This document shows positions 36,100 through 47,256 of a stretch of DNA of 64,000 nt, in pieces. The notes beneath the pieces were generated by a model, which was not told where the DNA came from, ran no database searches, and was given only the letters and a program-made list of their open reading frames with translations. The DNA lies in the NCBI GenBank assembly GCA_027924585.1, contig BSBM01001663.1, positions 248,001 through 312,000 of the forward strand. The letters are read 5' to 3'. Both the position numbers and the translations under genes were made by a program. Every line of letters starts with the position of its first letter. The first letter of the stretch is position 1. The stretch comes from Larix kaempferi. Lineage: Eukaryota > Streptophyta > Pinopsida > Pinales > Pinaceae.

Positions 36100-36835
36100 T
36101 ACGACGTCGTTTGGATTCAACCAAGAACACAGATGCAACTGGACCCAACCAGACCAAACACAGACAGAGAAATCAAGCAAATCACACTGAGAGAGTGGTT
36201 ATGTTGAAAAACACAATGCAAGAGAAGCCGGTAGGATCGAAATCCTACCACGTTTTCTGGATAGATGGCCACCGCCAAGCAAAAACCAGGAGCCGAGGAC
36301 AAAGCAGGAGCCGAGGACGAAGCAGGAACACCAACACCAGGAGCAGCCTGCAAACAAGCAGGAACAAGATATTTCCCGGGGGACCCGCACCACGGACCAC
36401 GAACACAATAACAACAGCACAATAGTTCTCCAACCCACGTCGATGACCATGGAGGCAGGCTGCTCCACCATGAACTCCAACGAGGTTAACAGCAGCAAAC
36501 ACCTCCGCTCGAACAACAACCAGACGTGGACCACAACACGACGACAGAGCCTCCAAGCAGTGGCAGGTTCGAACAGGAGCAGGAGGCAGCATCGGAGCAG
36601 CAACGGCGCCATGGCGAACAAGTTTTGGGGTGGCGAAACATTCACACTCCGGCCCTGAGCAAGAATACACAGGCGTCTGGAGCAGCTGCGGGGAAATGGA
36701 CACTTGGCACGGTTCCCGAGGTGTAATAAAGCACATTAAAGCGCTATCTACCTGGGACGATGTGGAGCAGACACCTGGGTTATTCTGGACCTCACCGGGT
36801 GGCATCCACGTGGCGTCCCAGGTGGTCAAAGTGGC
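36100..36835. other. GC-rich right part of the pogo-like element
   Basis: Much richer in G and C than any neighbour. Contains an 8-bp perfect stem with a CGAA loop (GGTAGGAT..ATCCTACC, about 36230-36249), and direct 18-bp repeats built on CAGGAGCCGAGGAC near 36290-36325. Overlapping open frames on both strands, the longest at 36245-37087 on the minus strand, cross the element boundary into ELOF1 exon 2 and are not believed. Confidence 0.5.
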
Positions 36836-36862
36836 CCCGCACCACTTTTGGCCTCCCTCCCC
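36836..36862 (-). repeat. Right terminal inverted repeat of the pogo-like element
   Basis: On the minus strand it starts GGGGAGGGAGGCC, next to the TA at 36863-36864. Pairs with 29269-29295. Confidence 0.75.
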
Positions 36863-37223
36863 TATCCATTCATAGTTATAATTTGAAACTAATTTTGAAC
36901 ACTCACTGGTGATTGTCATGGAGTAGGCGGCTGCGCACATGGTGCACTTGATTTCTCCGATCATTTCCTTATGATCCCTGTAGTAATGCATGGACAAGTC
37001 AGCAACGAAGAAGGTTAAACAGTATAACACGTGGATGATCAACAAGTCAGTAACGAAGAAGGTTAAACAGTATAACACATGAATCATCTATTCACTCACT
37101 CACTCACATGACACATTCCACGCTTTCGGGATGGCTACAAAATGGACAGTCAAACGCCGTTTCTAATTTTGGTTGTTTTTTGGGGGCTGGTTGCTTTGAA
37201 GCAGACAAATTTCTTTTTCCCAT

Positions 37224-38326
37224 AATGCACGATAATGGTAATGGATCAACAATCAAACAAAACCCAAATCGAAACTGCTTTTGAGTCAATACAGTGATCA
37301 GATAAATTAGAACTGTCAAACAGTGATGAATGAACTATCAAAGAAAACCCGAATCGGAATTGCTTTTGAATAAATACAATAACCAGTGAAAGCACTACGA
37401 TTATAATAACCTCCAAATGTAGAAATTTCTATTATAAATACATGATTTCCATGCTTTCCTCGATTTTCTTTTGAATCTTAACTTTTCATTAAAATCGATT
37501 GAATCTTAACTTATCATTAAAATCTGTCAAAATCTGATCGGCCCTTAATCAATAAATATAAGGGTGCTATCGGTATGTTTTAATCAATAAACACGGGTCT
37601 TGAGACCCTCCAATGGATGGCTATGGCTAGGGGCTGAAAAATAGGCATCAGGACTTAAAAGAAGACACTAGACATTTAAGGTCTAGAATAATTCCTCAAA
37701 TCACCATTAGTTAGGTGTAGCATTCAAGATTATGTAAGAATATCAAAGATATTAGTACTAGGTAGAGTTTTCTAGATTCTTAATTTTTGGGAGAAATAAA
37801 ACTTAGGCTTTAGGTCCTCAAGGAAGCTTCTAGATATCAAGCCCTAAGGTGATAACTCAAACCACCACATATGACCTTCCAAGCATAACCCTCATATATG
37901 AGTGGGAATATTGGTGACATTAGAAATATTTAAGCACTATGTATGGGTTTTGAGGCCTTGAACATGGTTAGGGTATGAATCTCATGATTTAGGCCTTAAG
38001 GGAATCCTCTAGGCATATACACTAAGAATGAAGGCTTGAACAATTACATAAGACATCTTGAGGACATCCCTATCTTTAAATGGGAATCTTTTAGTGATAC
38101 ATGGCCATGAACAACACCTTGAACTACCACACATGAGCTCATGAGATTATCCTTGTGTCTAAGTAGGGATATGGGTGCCACTAAGAGATTTTGGATACTA
38201 GCTATCAGTATTTTGGACCTAAACATGGATGAGGCTGTAAACCTAGGCCTTATACACCATAAATGAAACTCTATCATATATAGGTTCAAGTATGACACCT
38301 CAATCTACTACACATCAATTATCAAG
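37224..38326. repeat. Upstream flank of ELOF1 II and following duplicated segment
   Basis: 37224-37690 matches the promoter-side flank of copies I and III. 37690-38310 matches 15540-16450. The GA block expected next is absent: at about 38327 the sequence joins the LINE remnant of unit alpha' instead, which marks the beta/alpha' junction. Confidence 0.7.
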
Positions 38327-39189
38327 CCTTTCCTCTCCCTCTAAGTGGAGATATTGGCAATATTAGGAAATTATGGTCCCTTGACAAAGAAGGGTGATCC
38401 CTTAAATTATGAACTCCAAGTTGAGGAAACTAAGGAATGTAACCCTTCCTTTTCCCCCACATTGGATTGAAATAGAAGGGGATTGGACCGAGGTTTGGTT
38501 CCTCTTCAAAAACTAGGGAGATTGGTTTGTGATATGACACGTTTGTTGTCAATATTTCCAAAGAGAATGGAAGACCCATCATGAATAAAGAGCTTTGAAT
38601 TAGGAATCTATCCATATGAGAAACAACATTCCCTAATAATGATTGATTGTTTGTCCAAGTGTAGAATTTTCTCTTAGGCTTGAGGTCTATTAAGTTGAAG
38701 AGCTGGAGTAAATCCTCCACCACTTCCCTAAACGGTCCCAAACCATAGATCCCCCTTTTTTCATTCTTATCTAAGGTAATATTAAGATCATCAACTAGGA
38801 TTATGTTAACGTTCAAGTCCTTGGCATTCTAATTTAGAAGGAAGCTCCAACACTCTTTTCTATCTTAATATTGGGTAGGGACATAGACATTAAACACTAA
38901 TACCTATTTTTATATTGGAGATGTGTTAAGGAACTAAGAAGCCAATACTGAGAGGCCTCTGAGTAGTTGAGGATGAGCTTCAATTAATCCTGTAAAGTGG
39001 TGATACCTCTTGATGCTCCCCTAGAGGTGATCTCCATTTCAATGCTTCCTTTCCAATTTTTCCAAGATTTTCTAAGGATTTCTTGTTCCTCAATCTTGGT
39101 GTCATGGATTAGTAAAAGATTGGGTCTTTCCATTCTAATGATATATCGTAAGGATCGGGTCCTCTACTATTCCAAGAGAATATTTTCAT
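38327..39189 (-). pseudogene. LINE ORF2 endonuclease remnant (alpha' copy)
   Basis: On the minus strand an ATG at 39189-39187 begins MKIFSWNSRG. After frameshifts the frame 38816-38430 is clear: a VDDLNITLDK segment, DLIDL-type FNLIDLKPK, FYTWTNNQS, MDRFLI and NPMW, the standard order in plant LINE APE endonucleases. The catalytic SDH near the C-terminus is SYH here. Beyond the stop at 38430 a weak frame continues to about 38345. No reverse transcriptase follows. Duplicate of 4850-5293 but longer at its 3' end. Confidence 0.85.
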
Positions 39190-40009
39190 TATTTACCTTT
39201 GGATGAAGCAGGACCCCCTTTTGGGTCAAAGGGTTGTGATCTCCATGTTTGTCTCATCCTACATCCCATCTTTCTTATGAATTTTTCTAGTGTATTGTAA
39301 GTATTGAGTAGTTTGTTTCTTTCCAATTCTTCCTCTCTTAACTCCCTCTCCAAATTCCCCCCTCTCGTATTCCAACATTTTGTCTCAAGATCTTCTTCCT
39401 CTTGGGATTATAGTCCTTGGGGTTCTAGATCTAGGAGAGGGGGAGGTGGGTGGTAAAATTGAAGCTCTTCACTCCCTTCGAGAGGTAAGGGTTCCAATTT
39501 TTCCCCCATGTTTCCTTATATTTCTTGTATGCCTACTGTTTTTGTTGTCGCTGTTTGTTCAAGGGTATCCTTGCGTTGTTCTCCTTCTGTGCAAGCTGAA
39601 ATGGATTCAAACTTGTTATGGGTTGTGGAATTTCTCTTTCTACTTGCATTATTGGGTTCTTTCAAGATCTGCACATAGCTAATTGAATACTGGTATTTCT
39701 CAATCTTTTCTTGGAACCTCGCCCTTTCTGCACTATAATCCGATCCCATTTTGGTTATGGTTCACTGCAAACAACTTGATTTTTATTGTAGTCCTTTGCA
39801 TAGTGGTCATATTCACGATAAATGTAGCACTTGAAGGGGAGATGCTCATAGTCCACTTGTTGGATATGCATCCAATCATCCACCTTGAGCTTGACGGCTT
39901 TCGGTAGACCCACTTCTAGATCTACTTCGAAACATATCTAGGAACAAGAGTATTGATCTTTTGGTTCTACCCTATCAATGTATTTCCTATGCCATTTAAC
40001 TAAATTATG
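39190..40009 (-). pseudogene. LINE ORF1 remnant (alpha' copy)
   Basis: The minus strand from about 39925 gives VDLEVGLPKAVKLKVDDW, then HIQQVDYEHLPFKC and YREYDHYAKDY, the DUF4283 end and zinc knuckle of plant LINE ORF1. As in the alpha copy, two zinc cysteines are Tyr, and here the Gly before His is Asp. Many stops are present. It is upstream of the endonuclease remnant, as in an intact LINE. Confidence 0.75.
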
Positions 40010-40014
40010 TGTAA

Positions 40015-40604
40015 TGTTAGATTTTCTACTTTTAATCAATATTATCTAGGATCTTAATTGAAAGAATAACATTCACAGCGTTACACAAGAGAAACAAATA
40101 TTTCCCTCGGGGAAACCATAAAGGGAAAAACCCCGCAACTTCCTCAGAGATAGAATCGCCACCAATACAATATCACAAAAAGTAAAACCACAAAACAAGA
40201 TGGTCTTCTGCAGATCTCTCTCTTTCCTCCTATGCAAACATGTCTTCTCTCTCTCACTAATGCGAACTTGAGTGAGTGAGTGTGTGTTCAAATGAGAGAG
40301 CCCAACTCTCTATTTATACTTTACTTTCACTTGACCTTTTTCACTAGCTAGGTCGGCCCAGCTAAACCTGACTGGGCCGACTTCTCTATGGGACTCAATA
40401 ACCGTAATACAACTGACTCTAGGGGGGTCTATTTCTCTGACTTACAATGGAGGACTTACCTCAATGACTTTACATCACCAAATGTAATAATGACATCTCC
40501 GACCGGAGGAATAAAAATCTCCGTCGGAGGTACAAATAAAATACAATAATAATAACAATATAAAATACAAGTGAATATCTTCTGAAGTTACAATTACATC
40601 AACA
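40015..40604 (-). mobile_element. Solo LTR, copia-like, 590 bp
   Basis: Begins TGTTAGATTTTC and ends ACATCAACA, so it has TG..CA ends, and is flanked by the 5-bp duplication TGTAA (40010-40014 and 40605-40609). The alpha copy at 6085-6100 is uninterrupted (ATGTGTAATACCCCC), which is the empty site. On the minus strand there is a TATA box, TATAAATA (40311-40318), followed by GGGTTTTTCCCTTTATGG-type sequence usual in the R/U5 part of plant copia LTRs, so the element was transcribed leftwards. The internal region was lost by recombination between LTRs. Confidence 0.88.
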
Positions 40605-40609
40605 TGTAA

Positions 40610-42189
40610 TACCCCCTGTTTTGACTTGGGATGTATTTAACTAAAATTATGTAAATGATGTAAATATGCTAGTATGAATTCCTAGTGCAGAGCTCAAGGC
40701 CAAGGCCATATTATTGAATGGCTAAACATGCATGATGTAAATATTTTTATTTGGACCTGGTGGTTGACTTATCATGCCAATTTAAATGTTATGTAAATAT
40801 TATGTTGGAAAATAATAAAATGGTTCAAGATGGCTATGTAAAGAGCATTAGAGGAGATATGATTCCAGTAGAGGAGAAGAGGAAAGGGGTCCTATGGGAC
40901 ATTAAATCCTTTATTGCCTAGTGTCGACCTTATAACTCATCTAATTGCTTCCATGTTCTTTAAATGAGTCAATTACTTCTTTTTTACTATTAAATCCAAT
41001 CATTGAATGCATGTGTGAGGTTGGTGGGGAAAGTGCTCTCATGTAGTTATGGAAGCATGGGATGAATATCCTTCTATGACATTTGTAATGGTTATTTTCT
41101 TCAATGGTAAAAAATTATGTCAATTATTTTGTCACCATTTCCTTCTATCTTTTGGAGTCATTCATTAATTTTCCTATTATCATGTAGATTTCTACACTAT
41201 GCAGAGCTCTCCTTCATGTTGTTCAAATTATTATCATTTATTTAACTGTGTATAACCTAGAAATTCAAATTTGGAACCCGTATTGTGGATTTGAAATGAA
41301 AATAGATGGTTGTAGGTGGGCATTGAGGTTGGTCGGGCTAAGAATCTTTAACCATTGAATTCTACTACTTTTGGTATGCTTGAGAAGCCATGAATCAAGT
41401 CTACAACTAGTTCTCCAATAGCATATAGCAAGTTAGAATCCCATGCACACTAGTACACGCCCAGAGAGATGGATCACCTAAGAGAGTCCAACATCAACTC
41501 AGAATTATGAAGCAATTTACTCGTCCCCACGAAATTTTTGACAAACTAGATAAAGATGATCTATGAAGTTGGGTCTCACTTCATCATTATGTAGAAATTG
41601 TAAAAGAATATTCATGTTGCAAGATTATGACTTAGAACACAAAAATTCCTCATAATAAGTTATAGGAATAGTTTATACGGTATTTTTTTGTAGTCTTTCC
41701 ATATACCAACATAAATAAAGGAAATTATGAAAAACTTAGTTACTCCAAAGTTTTGGGATTTTGCACTAACAATAAACTTGTCCAATGATTTACATTTATT
41801 GAATTGTGTTTATACTTACTCGAGGCCATAGCCTAATAGAGAATACAAAATCTTCCCACGTGTGGGAAGGAAAATGGAAATTGGCAATTTACTCAAAATG
41901 GAGATTCTCAATTTACCAAGTGGCTGGATGATAAGTGTAACTACACTAAAGTAATCATGAAGGGGTCAACAAAATCAATGCGGATTCAATGGCCATGCCT
42001 ATCCTTTTATCTTAACACGTCATTCGAGTGGCAAGCAAACGATTAATCACAAGTGAGTTAAAAGTTATAAATCAATTTAGTTTTTTTCCGGACAAAGTTT
42101 AGATTGGATTTATGTTAACAAATAATATTAACATAAATCAAATAAGAGATACATTAACATTTTTTAATATATAATAATATTAATAGGTT
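40610..42189. repeat. Duplicated non-coding segment of unit alpha'
   Basis: Co-linear with 6090-7670, including the TACTCCAAAGTTTTGGGATTTTG anchor (41742). Open frames are not shared with the alpha copy. No gene. Confidence 0.7.
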
Positions 42190-42800
42190 AATTAATATCC
42201 ATTATGTCACGTATGGTCAAATATGTTAATCATATTCAAACATTTTCCAATAGTATAATCAATCATGGTCAACTAAATCTCAATTATAGTTACCATTTTT
42301 TAACCATGAGCAACTATAGTCAAAACTACAATTAGTTTTGGTTAATCAAATCAACCATGGTTAAATATGCTCAACCATGATTCCATGGTTAATAGTATTA
42401 CTAAAGTCAACCATCTTCAACCATTGTGAAAAATAATCAACCAAAGTCAAAACAATTTTAACTATTATCCACCATGTCGAACATGATCGATGGTCAACTA
42501 TGGTCAATGACATTCAAAGATGATTTTACACAATGCATAACAATCATTATTTGACGCCCTTCTTTAACAATGGTTAGACATGGTTAACCTTACTATGGTC
42601 AAACATACTCAATCATCATTTGACACCCTTCTTTAACAATGGTTAGACATGGTTAACCTTAGCTAACAATAGTCAAATGGTGAACTATTGTCAGCCGATT
42701 TATTAAAATGCACTATAGTCAGACTTAGTCAACCATGTTCAAATATAGTGTACCATGGTTGACCAAAACCAAAACCATGATTAACTACAATCAACTACAA
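42190..42800. repeat. Degenerate array of CAACCATGGTCAA-like motifs
   Basis: Variants of CAACCATGGTCAA and its complement recur every 15-35 bp on both strands. A 75-bp piece is duplicated directly (about 42541-42615 and 42616-42690, containing CTTCTTTAACAATGGTTAG). Units alpha and the 13091 copy lack this expansion: there a single ATCACGGTTAACCAAAAT is found. The core CCATGG is self-complementary, which favours foldback. Confidence 0.7.
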
Positions 42801-43685
42801 AATAAAATCAAACATAGATATTGCTTTATTTGATTCGATTTATTTATAAAATTTTATTTAATATCAATAAAATTAATTGAACTCATATTTTTATTTTTAT
42901 TTTTATTGATGATTATTATTATTATTGATAATAGCTTATCATTATTATTATTATTGATTATTTAATTTTTTCCCAAAAAATCTTAATTTTATTAATGAGT
43001 ATAAAATTACATATATGCACAACATATATTCTTGTGCATATATTTTCAAGAATAGAAGTCTACCATCTAGTGGCTAAAAGACTAAATACATTTAAGTAAA
43101 TTGTAGTTGTATTTTATTTTTATTTTTATTTATTTCTCTATTATTTTTTATCTTTATTATTTTTATTTTTATTTTTTTTATAAATAATTTTCATTTAAAA
43201 TAATATATAATAAAAATAATAATAATAACAACTCACAAATCCTTTCTCATAAGTTGAGTAACACAACCACATTTTTAAAAGAAGTTGATATAGATCGATT
43301 CTTTAAAAATGATGGAAAATGGTGTCAATTGGTGTATATCAACCAATTTTAAATATGTAATTGGTATATTGCTAGCCATAATCAACAATCTTTGTTAAAG
43401 TCAACCATGGTTTAAATTGGTCTACCTTGATCACCTATCATTTACCACACTTTTTCAAACTTAGTCTACCACATTTATAAACCCATAGTAAACCAAGATT
43501 ATCCACTGCATCCAAAGTCTCCTATGACCACTCGGGAGGAGTTTCTCACATTTGACCACTTGAGCTAACCCATTAAACTATATTTAACAAATCTTTAATT
43601 TATTTATATAATTTTATTTTATATAAATAAATTTAATTGAACTATTATATAATGATTTATATTATTATTATTTGTATAAATAAAC
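42801..43685. other. AT-rich stretch, no gene
   Basis: Poly-(TTA/TTTTA) sequence with scattered CAACCATGG-like motifs near 43380-43520. Related to the end of the AT-rich block at 7740-8120. Confidence 0.5.
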
Positions 43686-43697
43686 TAACTTACTATT

Positions 43698-45313
43698 TTT
43701 TTTTTTCCAAAAGAAAAATGCGTAATTCCATTCATCCTTAGAGATCCGAATTACATTCAGTATTCACTGTATAGTGATTTATCCATGCCCAAAAAAAAGG
43801 GTTCACTTGATGAGACTGTTACGTCTACTTTCAAACTGCATAATATGGTACTTTCCAGCTTTATCAAAAATAAGAGATAGTTCTGTCCCACCAGACTATT
43901 TTGCTTTTACATCTTCATAAGAAATACATATATACTTCCTTTTCAAAAATATGAAACTACAATAATTTTCAAAAGATTACATTCTTGTCAATAACTAACA
44001 TCATACGCATCAATCAATAAAGGGTCTGTGGAAGAATTCAGTTCGCTGTCCATCAATTTCTTCAGTTACTTTCCAAGTGCCGAAAACCATGAGCTGCCCT
44101 TCTTTGGCTGCCTGGTCCGCTTTTTGGTTATTTTCCCTGTAAACATGCCGACATATGAATGAGTCAAAGGATTGTTTGACCAGCTGAATAGTGTTGATAA
44201 CATTTGCAAGTCTAAGAACTCTCCAGGCTTGGGTTTGATTGGTCCAATTTATAGCATTCATCGAATCTCCAAAAATCGCCAACCTAGAGATACCCCTCTC
44301 AGTAGCAAAAATGAGTAATAATTTTAAGCTCATGACTTCTGCATAGTTATTGGATCCCGCTCCAAGACCCATCGTGAGAGTGTAGAAATGAGAATCAGAA
44401 ATGTATAAGATTGCTCCCCCACCACAAATCTCATTGCTAGCGGCTCCATCAAAAAAACCCCAAGGAGAAGTTTTATCTATCACAACAGCCATGTCCCGTC
44501 TCTGTTTAGCAGCCCTAACAAATTCAAGGCTAGCTTGATAAATTCCCACAGAATTTGCACAAAGAATTTCCGGAAGACAAGATTTTTCCTGAAAAATAGC
44601 CCCATTCCTTGCTAGCCAGATCCCCCATATAATCAACAATGGTAAAATCTTCTGTTTTTTATCTGTTGTCTGTCTCCACCAGTTTTCCCAGGCAATTTCC
44701 ACAGAGTTTCCTTCCCATCTACAGTCAAAGCCCACCAATTTAGAGCATTCTTTCCACACAGCATTCGTAAACTGGCAAATGATGAAAAGGTGTGTGTTCG
44801 TTTCCGGTTCCTTCTTGCACAAAACACACCAACTCGGTCCCTGGAAATTTATCTTCTGCAGAATATCCTAGGTCGGAACCTGATTCATTAGAGCACACCA
44901 CATAAAAAGTCTGTTTTTGGATGGGCATTTAAGTTTCCACAGTGATCTCCACCACCAGACCTCATCCCCGATCGCATCACCTGCGCTGAGCACTAAGTAA
45001 CCCATCTTTGGTGTGTAAACCCCAACCGGATCAAGTTCCCAGGTCAGCACATCCTCCTGATCCGACAGATGAATATGTGCCCTATTCAAACCATTGATAT
45101 AATTATTTAGATAATCAGCCATAGGTTCCTCCAAACCCAGCAGTTCTGCATTTTTCCAGTGTTGTATCCACGGGTCATCGGGTCTCTATTCAACCAGATG
45201 ATTAAGAGTGAAAATGCCCCTATTTTCCAATGCATTTACAACATTTTCAGGCAACAAATGCAAACGTTCACTCCCAATCCAAGGATCTCTGCCAACTCTC
45301 ACCTTTTCTCCAT
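43698..45313 (-). mobile_element. 5'-truncated LINE insertion, antisense
   Basis: Flanked by a perfect 12-bp duplication, TAACTTACTATT (43686-43697 and 45314-45325). The minus-strand 3' end carries a poly-A tail, seen as an 11-base T run at 43696-43706 that overlaps the duplication. It holds only the ORF2 C-terminus and 3' UTR, so reverse transcription stopped early. It lies in the AT-rich block of unit alpha'; the same block in unit alpha has no insertion. Confidence 0.9.
44010..45313 (-). pseudogene. LINE ORF2 C-terminus: zf-RVT and RNase H domains
   Basis: One minus-strand frame. It enters with VRVGRDPWIGSE, typical of the linker after plant LINE RT, has a TAG at 45188-45186, then the zf-RVT segment (WWRSLWKLKCPSKNRLFMW .. 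CVLCK .. H .. C) interrupted by a TAG at 44870-44868 where Trp is expected, then a complete RNase H (RVT_3) domain ending at the stop at 44010. The four acidic catalytic positions are kept: FFDGAA, NNYAEVMSL, FGDSMN and KADQAAKEG. There are two nonsense codons and no frameshift, so decay is limited. Confidence 0.9.
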
Positions 45314-45325
45314 TAACTTACTATT

Positions 45326-46719
45326 ATTATTAATTATTTAAATTTAATTTATTTATCTTTATTATTTACATTTATTTTATATAAATAATTATTATTTTCA
45401 TTATTTTATAATAGTAGTAATAATAATAATAATTCACCAAAAGTTAAATATATTATAACAATTACATATCTATTAATAGGTGTTTGGGAAAAATGATTGT
45501 TACTTTTTCCATCGAATTTCAATTCTTGTTAATGACATTATACTTTGGTTGAATCCTTATTATATTTCTAACCCCATCTTAATTTTCTAAGTGAAATAGC
45601 ATATATCTACATTCTCCATTTAAAAAAAAATACTATGAAATTCCAACTTGCCATCACTGAGAACAGGGATACCGTTATTCTCGTTGTATGTACACATCAT
45701 CGCTCTACTCTTATAAAGGTTACATGTTTTTCAAAAGCCCAATAAAGCAGTGTGAATCAGTTTGCTCTACTCTTATAAAGGTTACATGTTTTTCGTTTCC
45801 CGTTCACATGCAATATTTTCATGACCAGATGCAAGGTAAACAGGCTACACATGCAATGCATTGTCAGTACAGACTAAACAGGCTACACATGCAATGTTTA
45901 ACCGTTCATGAGTTAAAATGTCAGTACAGAATCAAGGACTTATTTTATTCACGAATTGTCTTTTAATGCAATGCCCTGAAATAACTTCAATCTCCATGAA
46001 ATATCCGGCTGACCATAACTTCAATCTCCATATCCAGCTGACTAAATTCGGGTGACCATAACTTCGATCTCCATGAAATATCCAGGTGACCATAACTTTA
46101 ATATCCATGAAATAAATAATAGATCATCTATAAAATCATCTATTGTTTTTGTGTGAGTTCAAAAAGCAACCGACAAATAAATATAAAACGAACATTTTGC
46201 TAATGTCAAGAAATGGTTATAAGCCAATTTGGCAAAGATGAACAAAATAAAAATGTAGCAATATGAACGCATTACTTGTAGAAAATCAAGAGAATGCAAC
46301 AGTTGGTAATGGAAGATGAGATGACAAACCCATTTCAACCATTAAATATCATGGATTGATAATCCATATACTTAAGTTAAACTGGGAGTCACAAAGAGAA
46401 CATTTATTCTGAAATCCTTCAATCACAAGTAATTAGTTTGATCAGTATTCTCACATTACATTACAAGTATTCTCACAGTACATTACAGGTAGATAGTTAT
46501 TTAAAAGGGGACACCGAAAAACACTGAATCCACATTTTCAAGTAAACTTAAGAGGGAAACCACTAATACCACATGTCCATTGACCGAAACAGCTAGGAAG
46601 GAAAACCACTAATTCCAGATGTACAATGACCGAAACAATGAGGAAAGCAGATCATCTATTTCTATTTCTAGATTTCATGGTCACAGTCTACAGAACAACG
46701 TCTATCCCTCCAAATTTTG
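45326..46719. repeat. Duplicated 3' flank of ELOF1 III
   Basis: Continuation of the AT-rich block and then the segment matching 8240-9103. It contains a local duplication with CTCTTATAAAGGTTACATG (near 45707 and 45770) and the CATAACTTCAATCTCCAT array at 45980-46110. No gene. Confidence 0.65.
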
Positions 46720-47256
46720 TTAGTAATTTGCCTTTTCACATTCGTCCAACCAGTCCGTAAACCTGCAAAATTAGACGCAAATTAGAAAGAGAGTCATTGA
46801 AACCTATGTAGTATTTAATTAAATATGGCTGGTTTTCATTGGATCAGTGGATACTTACACGTCAATTGCCTCGCTCAAATCTGAGTAGATGGATAGAAAA
46901 TAAAGAAACATAAATAGGTCAGACCATATCCATCCATACTTATAATTCCAAACTAATTTTGATTGCAATTAGGTTTTGAAGACTCACTGGTGATTGTCAT
47001 AGAGTAGGCGGCTGCGCACATGGTGCACTTGATTTCTCCGATCATTTCCTTACGATCCCTGTAGCAATGCATCAACAAGTCAGCAACGAAGAAGGTTAAA
47101 CAGTATGACACATGAATGATCAATTCACTCAGTGACTCACATCACACATTCCACGCTTTCGGGATGGCTACAAAATGGACAGTCAAACACCGTTTCTAAT
47201 TTTGGTTGTTTTTTGCGGGCCGGTTGCTTTGAAGCAGAGGACTTTCTTTTTCCCAT
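46720..47256 (-). CDS. ELOF1: Elf1/ELOF1-type transcription elongation factor, copy III, intact
   Basis: Exons 47141-47256, 46988-47058, 46859-46880 and 46720-46762, with the same lengths (116, 71, 22, 43 nt), phases and GT..AG sites as copy I. The predicted 83 residues are identical to copy I, including CPFC (26-29), CTMC (50-53) and the [11 protein letters not shown] end. Exon differences from copy I number ten, all in codon positions that leave the amino acid unchanged, while introns (82, 107 and 96 bp) differ by indels. This argues that both copies have been under selection as protein genes since duplication. Role as for copy I: RNA polymerase II elongation in the nucleus. It sits in unit alpha' in the same context as copy I. 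Confidence 0.9.

Larger units (their letters stand above)
29269..36862 (+). mobile_element. Pogo/Tigger-like DNA transposon, 7594 bp, in intron 2 of ELOF1 II
   Basis: The left junction is ACCATA|GGGGAGAGAG and the right GGGAGGCC-type sequence in inverted form ending CTCCCTCCCC|TATCC. The host intron in copies I and III has a single ..CATATCCA.. here, so the element is flanked by a duplicated TA, as for Tc1/mariner/pogo insertions. The ends are imperfect inverted repeats (9 of the first 10 bases, 20 of the first 27 match). Inside are a decayed pogo-type transposase on the plus strand, a 430-bp tandem repeat, a 30-bp tandem array and a GC-rich right end. It is long for a pogo element because of the repeat expansion. 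Confidence 0.85.
28953..37223 (-). pseudogene. ELOF1: ELOF1 copy II, exon 3 lost and split by a transposon
   Basis: Exon 1 is 37108-37223, exon 2 36907-36977 and exon 4 28953-28995; all three align to copies I and III with the same lengths. Exon 3 is not recognisable: between the usual donor and acceptor only 9 nt remain (29212-29220) instead of 22, which would break the frame. A segment of intron 3 is duplicated in tandem next to it (about 28990-29215). Amino-acid changes have accumulated (KS to NL at 5-6, R to P at 14, V to A at 23, R to H at 41), unlike the pair I/III. Intron 2 is expanded by the 7594-bp pogo-like element. CPFC and CTMC are still present. It is most likely dead. Confidence 0.85.

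Noticed and set aside
35462-36425. Long repeat-protein frames on both strands (SAPLKTKYPN and VFNGALLGYL repeats)
   Set aside because: The 30-bp period has no stop in these frames. There is no start context or conservation beyond the DNA repeat itself.
36245-37087. 280-codon open frame on the minus strand containing CTMC and ELOF1-like residues
   Set aside because: It reads through ELOF1 II exon 2, intron 2 and the transposon end. Splice sites at 36907 and 36977 match the intact copies, so the long frame is accidental.
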